DNA from: Pelobates cultripes
Lineage: Eukaryota; Chordata; Amphibia; Anura; Pelobatidae
Direction: 5' to 3'
Assembly (NCBI GenBank): GCA_933207985.1
Contig: OW240914.1
Span: 205,583,033 to 205,647,032 of the forward strand
Length of the DNA stretch: 64,000 nucleotides
In this document: piece after piece, positions 59,721 through 64,000 of the stretch
Layout: each line of letters opens with the position of its first letter
Position numbering within the stretch: the first letter of the stretch is position 1
The notes under the pieces: generated by a model
The model's input: only the letters and a program-made list of their open reading frames with translations
Database searches by the model: none
Told to the model about the DNA's origin: nothing
Position numbers and translations under genes: made by a program

Positions 59721-60876
59721 TGTAAAGTATTTGAATGGTGTGTCTAAGTTTGTCGATTTAAGTGCCTTGGCAAAGAATAATAGGACAAGACATTATATAA
59801 AGATTTACTATTTACTATTTTACTGTGAGATTTCTTTTTTATTGAATAATAAAGTGAGTTGCAAAATGTTGCCAAATAGTGTGGGTATTTTACCTGAAAT
59901 TTTACAATTTGCTTTTAAATTCACTACAATTAAGTGTTTAGTAAAGAAAAGCCTCTAATGTTACAAATTCATTCTGGTTAGTGTATTACAGTATTGGAAC
60001 CTCTATTGCCCCAAACAAAGCTATGTACGTCATCAGTAAATACAAATTAAAATATTTGCATGAGAATGTAAATCATGATCTGTCAAAGAAAAAAAAAAAA
60101 ATCACACAACAACTGCTGTTTAAACTGGGATTGCCATTAGGCAGGGAAAGAGTTAATAATTTATGGGCATGTACAGTATGAGAATAATATAACCAAAAAT
60201 AATTCAGGGATAATTAATAGTGCTGGTTTTCTCCCACGCAAAATAACGTATGCCTTTTAATTTATTATCTTTTTTTTAGCCCTATGGAAAAGAAAATTGA
60301 TTGGTAGAGTTGAGGGATAGCAGTGTTTAAAAAAAGCTTAACATGTCACTGCCATTGAATGCTTTACAACCCGCGTGGGAAAGAGAGTTTCCTGGAGCTA
60401 GGTTTTCAATTACCACAAGATAAAACATTGAACTTTTCAAAATCCAGCATTTCGGATTGAGCCTAGTTTTTCAGTCAGAAAAAAACCCAACACACCTGCT
60501 AATCCATAGTCACCTGTTAAATCTCCTTTCCCTAATTTGTCTGCTGAATGTAAATAGTAAGGTCACATTGTTTAGAAAGCTAAGGCTGACCTTGAACATT
60601 AACTCTCTAATTACCAAAACAGAATAAAACACTGCAAATGCAAATTATTCTGGTATAAATGGAATGTTTTTGGAAATAAAAACGATACCCTCATAGAATT
60701 AATATATTCCAAATATAAATGATACATTCATAAAATTCATATATTCACATATTTAGAAACACTCATTATAGTGCTAATGTCAGGACTTTTACAATCCTGA
60801 GTAGTGTATAACATGGTTAACATGTCTGAAACTAAAAGTAAAAAAAAGGTTAGTTGGGTCTCCACTTCGCTTTATT
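59721..60876. other. Upstream intergenic sequence, nothing recognised
   Basis: AT-rich with short open frames. No repeats with clear ends. Confidence 0.4.
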
Positions 60877-60956
60877 TTAACCCTTTAAGGACCAAACTTC
60901 TGGAATAAAAGGGAATCATGACATGTCACACATGTCATATGGCCTTAAGGGGTTAA
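60877..60956. mobile_element. 80-bp palindromic TTAA MITE
   Basis: TTAACCCTTTAAGGACCA and GGCCTTAAGGGGTTAA form the ends, with an inner GACATGTCACACATGTC stem. Its ends match those of the element at 46775-46910. Confidence 0.8.
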
Positions 60957-61713
60957 GGGTGGGGATACGGGGAGGCCAGATCTTTGCAGGTCTTTTTAGC
61001 AACTGGGTATGCTAAAAAAAAAAAAGCTCACTAGTCTTTAGTTGTTTAGTAGACATGCCTCCAACAATTGCATGGCAGCTGAGAGCATAAGGGAGTTTTA
61101 AACCTCCTTTAGAGCACTATGAGCGTTATAGGCTTTTATTTTACACTTATATAATGGGACGGCTGGCTAGCAAGCACTGGCCAGCTGCCACATGGTTAAC
61201 CCTAAAAGCGCCATGGTTTTTTTGTAGCTATTTGCCCACTGACTGGTAGTGCTGCCAGTGGACAAATAGTACTTAAAATTATCATTTGCTTGAAAAAAAA
61301 CAAGTGAACAATAATTTGCAAGTATGCATCCTGCTGGAGGTATTTGGCCCTGAATTTTTTTAAATCGGTGCTCTATAAATATTCTGATTCCTATATTTTG
61401 TTAAGGGTCCAGATATAAAATGAATTGATGATAAACTGAACACCGAATGTATCCGGTGAATTACTGAAGATTCGGTCAGGTTGGATGAAATCTGACCGGA
61501 ATTAGCTTTACTAAATATGAGAATTGTCATTCCGGTTGAAATTAGGCAGTGTTCACCGGATTTTGTCCACTCGGGCAAAATCTGGGGTCTAGTGAATTAT
61601 CCTGTAAATATTTATATTCTTATTAAATGTGATTTTTTTTTAATTGTTTATTTACTTTGCTAATTGTCTTTATACTATTCTCATTTTTATATACTATCTA
61701 TCTATATATATAA

Positions 61714-61867
61714 GTTAAAGAAAGGGAAAGCTGCACTTACGGTCTTCCATAAAAATTCAATTTATTAGGTATGCAGTAGAAGATCGACGTTTCAGTCCTA
61801 CAACAAGGACTTTTTTCAGGATCAAACATGTTTCATGACTGTAAGTGCAGTTTTCCCTCTCTTTAAC
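61714..61867. mobile_element. Small snap-back element
   Basis: GTTAAAGAAAGGGAAAGCTG (from 61714) and its near-complement ending CTCTCTTTAAC (61867) pair over 27 bp with two mismatches. The interior has the GACGTTTCAGTCCTACAACA block typical of dispersed vertebrate repeats. The family is not identified. Confidence 0.6.
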
Positions 61868-61938
61868 CTGGATAACCTCAACCCTGTCTGGCACCTGGCA
61901 TTTATACCTGTTTAGTCTGTGTGCAAAGACCATTTGCT

Positions 61939-61943
<5 letters not shown>

Positions 61944-61985
<42 letters not shown>

Positions 61986-61990
61986 CAGTA
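61944..61990. repeat. (AT)n microsatellite
   Basis: About 20 AT units. Confidence 0.95.
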
Positions 61991-62119
61991 TAATGTTTAT
62001 AGTACAATAAAAATGTAGAAATGAAAAATAACAATAAAATAAATTATTAAATGTATTAAAGACTCTGGGAAGCTGTTTTCAAATTCCAGTTTGCAAGTGT
62101 GATAATGTGTAACCCATTT

Positions 62120-62345
62120 TCTCTCTTACAGGGTCGCTCCAGGCACCATGATTACTTCAGTGATTTGAAGTGCTCATCATACTTTCAGTCTGTATGCACA
62201 ATAATGCCCCAGTAATGCTGCCAGAGTTGGAGTTACACTTCCAGCAGGAGGAAGGTTAAACTATGCACATACAGGCACCATGACCAAATCAATTCACTGA
62301 AGTGGTCATGGTGCTTGGTGTAAACCTTGATGTACTTTGTGAACT
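62120..62345. mobile_element. Diverged TTAA-type element
   Basis: The inner ends GGCACCATGATTACTTCAGTG and CACTGAAGTGGTCATGGTGC are inverted repeats resembling the TTAA elements. The terminal TTAA is not clear. Confidence 0.5.
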
Positions 62346-62526
62346 CGAAGAGCATAATGGCAATCCTCCACAATATATAGAAGAGCACTCTTTACCCACA
62401 GACAGGCAGCAGCTGTCACCAAGGACTTGACAGGGTGAACAACAACAAGAGAAATTGTAAAATAAAGCCCAATAATACTATAATAAATACATCAGTATGT
62501 AAAGATTATGTAGAGCCAATTGTTCT

Positions 62527-63080
62527 TTTAAAGGTTTACTCCAACCCTGGCTGGACTGGCTCACCTGGATACCGGGAAAATTCATGATTGGCCGCTCTTA
62601 TCCTGGGCCGGTGCCATTTTACTGCACTAGGAGAGAGACTCCCCCTAACGCAGCACTGTGACACTTCCTTGGTGCTGAGCAGGCACTCGAAATATGCTGC
62701 TTGGTGCCGAGTGTCAGCTCCCTGCTGCCCTGGATCATTGGAAGGGGTATGGCCAGTGAGGAAGCTCCGATCCATATCTGCTTTGCCAGCACAGATCCCT
62801 TGTATGCCCTATAAAGGTGCCAGGAGCAGGAATGTGATGTCACTCTGGCCTGGGCCTGCAAGGGGGCTCTGCTGCCAGTGCACATATGGACTGGAGCTCC
62901 CTCAGAGCAGAGCAGCCCACACTGGACACCACGGGAGGATATGAGATCAGAGTGGATCTAAAATAAATAAATACTTTTTTTGAGTGTGTATGTGTATGAG
63001 GGTATCTGTGAGTGTGTGAGATTGAGTCTGTGGTTGTTTGTGTGTCTATTGGTGTTTTTGAGTTTGTATGACTGAGTGTA
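62527..63080 (-). repeat. GC-richer block, AT linker and TG-rich array (inverted copy)
   Basis: TTTTAAAGGTTTACTCC at 62527 may be a TTAA edge. The block, then AAATAAATAAATAC, then TG-rich units mirror in reverse the CA array-linker-block order at 29175-29900 and 47290-47940. Frames on both strands look like chance. Confidence 0.45.
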
Positions 63081-63475
63081 TAAATGTCCCCACACCAAAG
63101 CTCCAATCACCCACAACACTGCCCTTTTCCCCCACAATAAAGCCCTATTCCTCCACAATACTGCTCCTATGACCTCCCACAAAAGTCTCTATATGCCACA
63201 CTAAAGCCCCAGTCCCTCAAAATATTGCCCCTATTCCTCCACAATACTGTCTCTAACTTCCCTCACTAAATCCCAATTTCCCCACAATACTGCCCGTATC
63301 CCTCACAATAAAGCCCTATTCCCCCACAATACTGCTCCTATGACCCACACTAAAGCCCCAATCACCTGCACTAAATTCCCTATCCCCCCACACTAATGTA
63401 CCTTTATTTTTTTTAACATGACCTATTTTAGAGCCCCTCTCCCCCACAATACAGAGCATATATCCCCACACCCAG
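63081..63475 (+). repeat. Degenerate tandem repeat of about 25-50 bp
   Basis: CCCCACAATAAAGCCCTATT, CCACAATACTGCTCCTATGA and related phrases alternate for almost 400 bp. Confidence 0.75.
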
Positions 63476-64000
63476 AAATATGTTGCTGTATTTTCTCAGA
63501 AAGGTATATATCTATATATGTTTGGCGTATCTAAGTATGTCGCTCGTTCAGAAGAAAGGGGTTATAAAGATAATTCAGGCACATCATGTACTGAAATGCA
63601 AAATGCAGACAACCTTGGAAAAAATAACAACCCATAAAGTTTAAAAGAGAAATGTCCTTTCCAGGGTTTTCCAGAGGTTATATTTTGCAACAAGATTTTA
63701 TTTTAGTACAGTAGTGATGGGTGATGATGCCTTTTTTGGTAAAGAGGCAATGACACTTAAGTATGAAGTAAATTTTTGCTGTTTTTATTTTTATTTTTTT
63801 AATTGTCTTATACTGCTTCCCCAATACTTATGAGATGCACGGACTAGAAAGAGACCACATTTTGTCATGGGTAGCAGAATTTCCATCACTTTTGTGTTTA
63901 GTGCTGGAGGAAGAGCTGTGAATGATGAGAGAATGGTGCACATGGTTAGCCATGCAAGGTTTGCCGCATAGTTTTATACATCTTGAGGGACACTAGGGCA
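63476..64000. other. AT-rich sequence to the window end, nothing recognised
   Basis: No motif identified. Confidence 0.4.

Overview
This is vertebrate nuclear DNA, most likely from an anuran amphibian (frog or toad). It holds one long intact gene, a single-exon Shaker-type potassium channel that reads as KCNA5 (Kv1.5), on the minus strand at 57278-59110. The rest is AT-rich noncoding DNA dense in transposable elements of kinds I know from frog genomes: CR1, L2 and L1/Tx1 LINEs, an R2/R4-like LINE, LTRs, a Tc1-like element, hAT elements and many TTAA-flanked non-autonomous elements. The species call is inference. A run of 100 N (52211-52310) marks an assembly gap.

Layout. 1-7.7 kb: an L2 LINE tail, a probable old LTR, a TG-rich array and AT-rich DNA. 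6.4-10.4 kb: two 361-bp inverted copies of one sequence, with TTAA elements at 7768-8196 and 9496-9996. 11.4-12.5 kb: the 3' end of an L1/Tx1-type LINE. 14.1-16.9 kb: a small hAT-type MITE, then a GC-rich chain of consecutive hairpins. 19.6-20.3 kb: a decayed Tc1-like element. 22-23.3 kb: a CR1-type LINE fragment that keeps its FADD motif. 25.7-26.9 kb: a solo LTR with 5-bp target duplication. 28.2-29.9 kb: a hAT element with 8-bp duplication, loaded with nested TTAA elements, a CA-rich array and a 188-bp palindrome. 30-34.6 kb: nothing recognised. 34.6-35.7 kb: a TTAA element split by LTR-like sequence. 38-39.4 kb: an R2/R4-like LINE interrupted by a solo LTR. 39.6-47.9 kb: TG/CA-rich arrays, two L2 fragments and TTAA elements. 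51.0-54.4 kb: a 3.4-kb hAT-type element holding tandem repeats, LTR-like sequence and one C2H2 zinc-finger module. 54.4-64 kb: KCNA5 and its flanks, then small inverted-repeat elements.

The channel would form or join tetrameric delayed-rectifier channels in the plasma membrane. Human KCNA5 sits beside KCNA1 and KCNA6, but neither is visible here. KCNA5 has a short upstream ORF overlapping its start codon, and its N-terminus differs from the mammalian proline-rich one.

The least ordinary structure is the hairpin chain at 14.95-16.81 kb. The same architecture (hairpin after hairpin, a GTAAGT-like site near the right end, a terminal TTAA) recurs in several smaller TTAA elements of this window, which suggests one broad class of elements.
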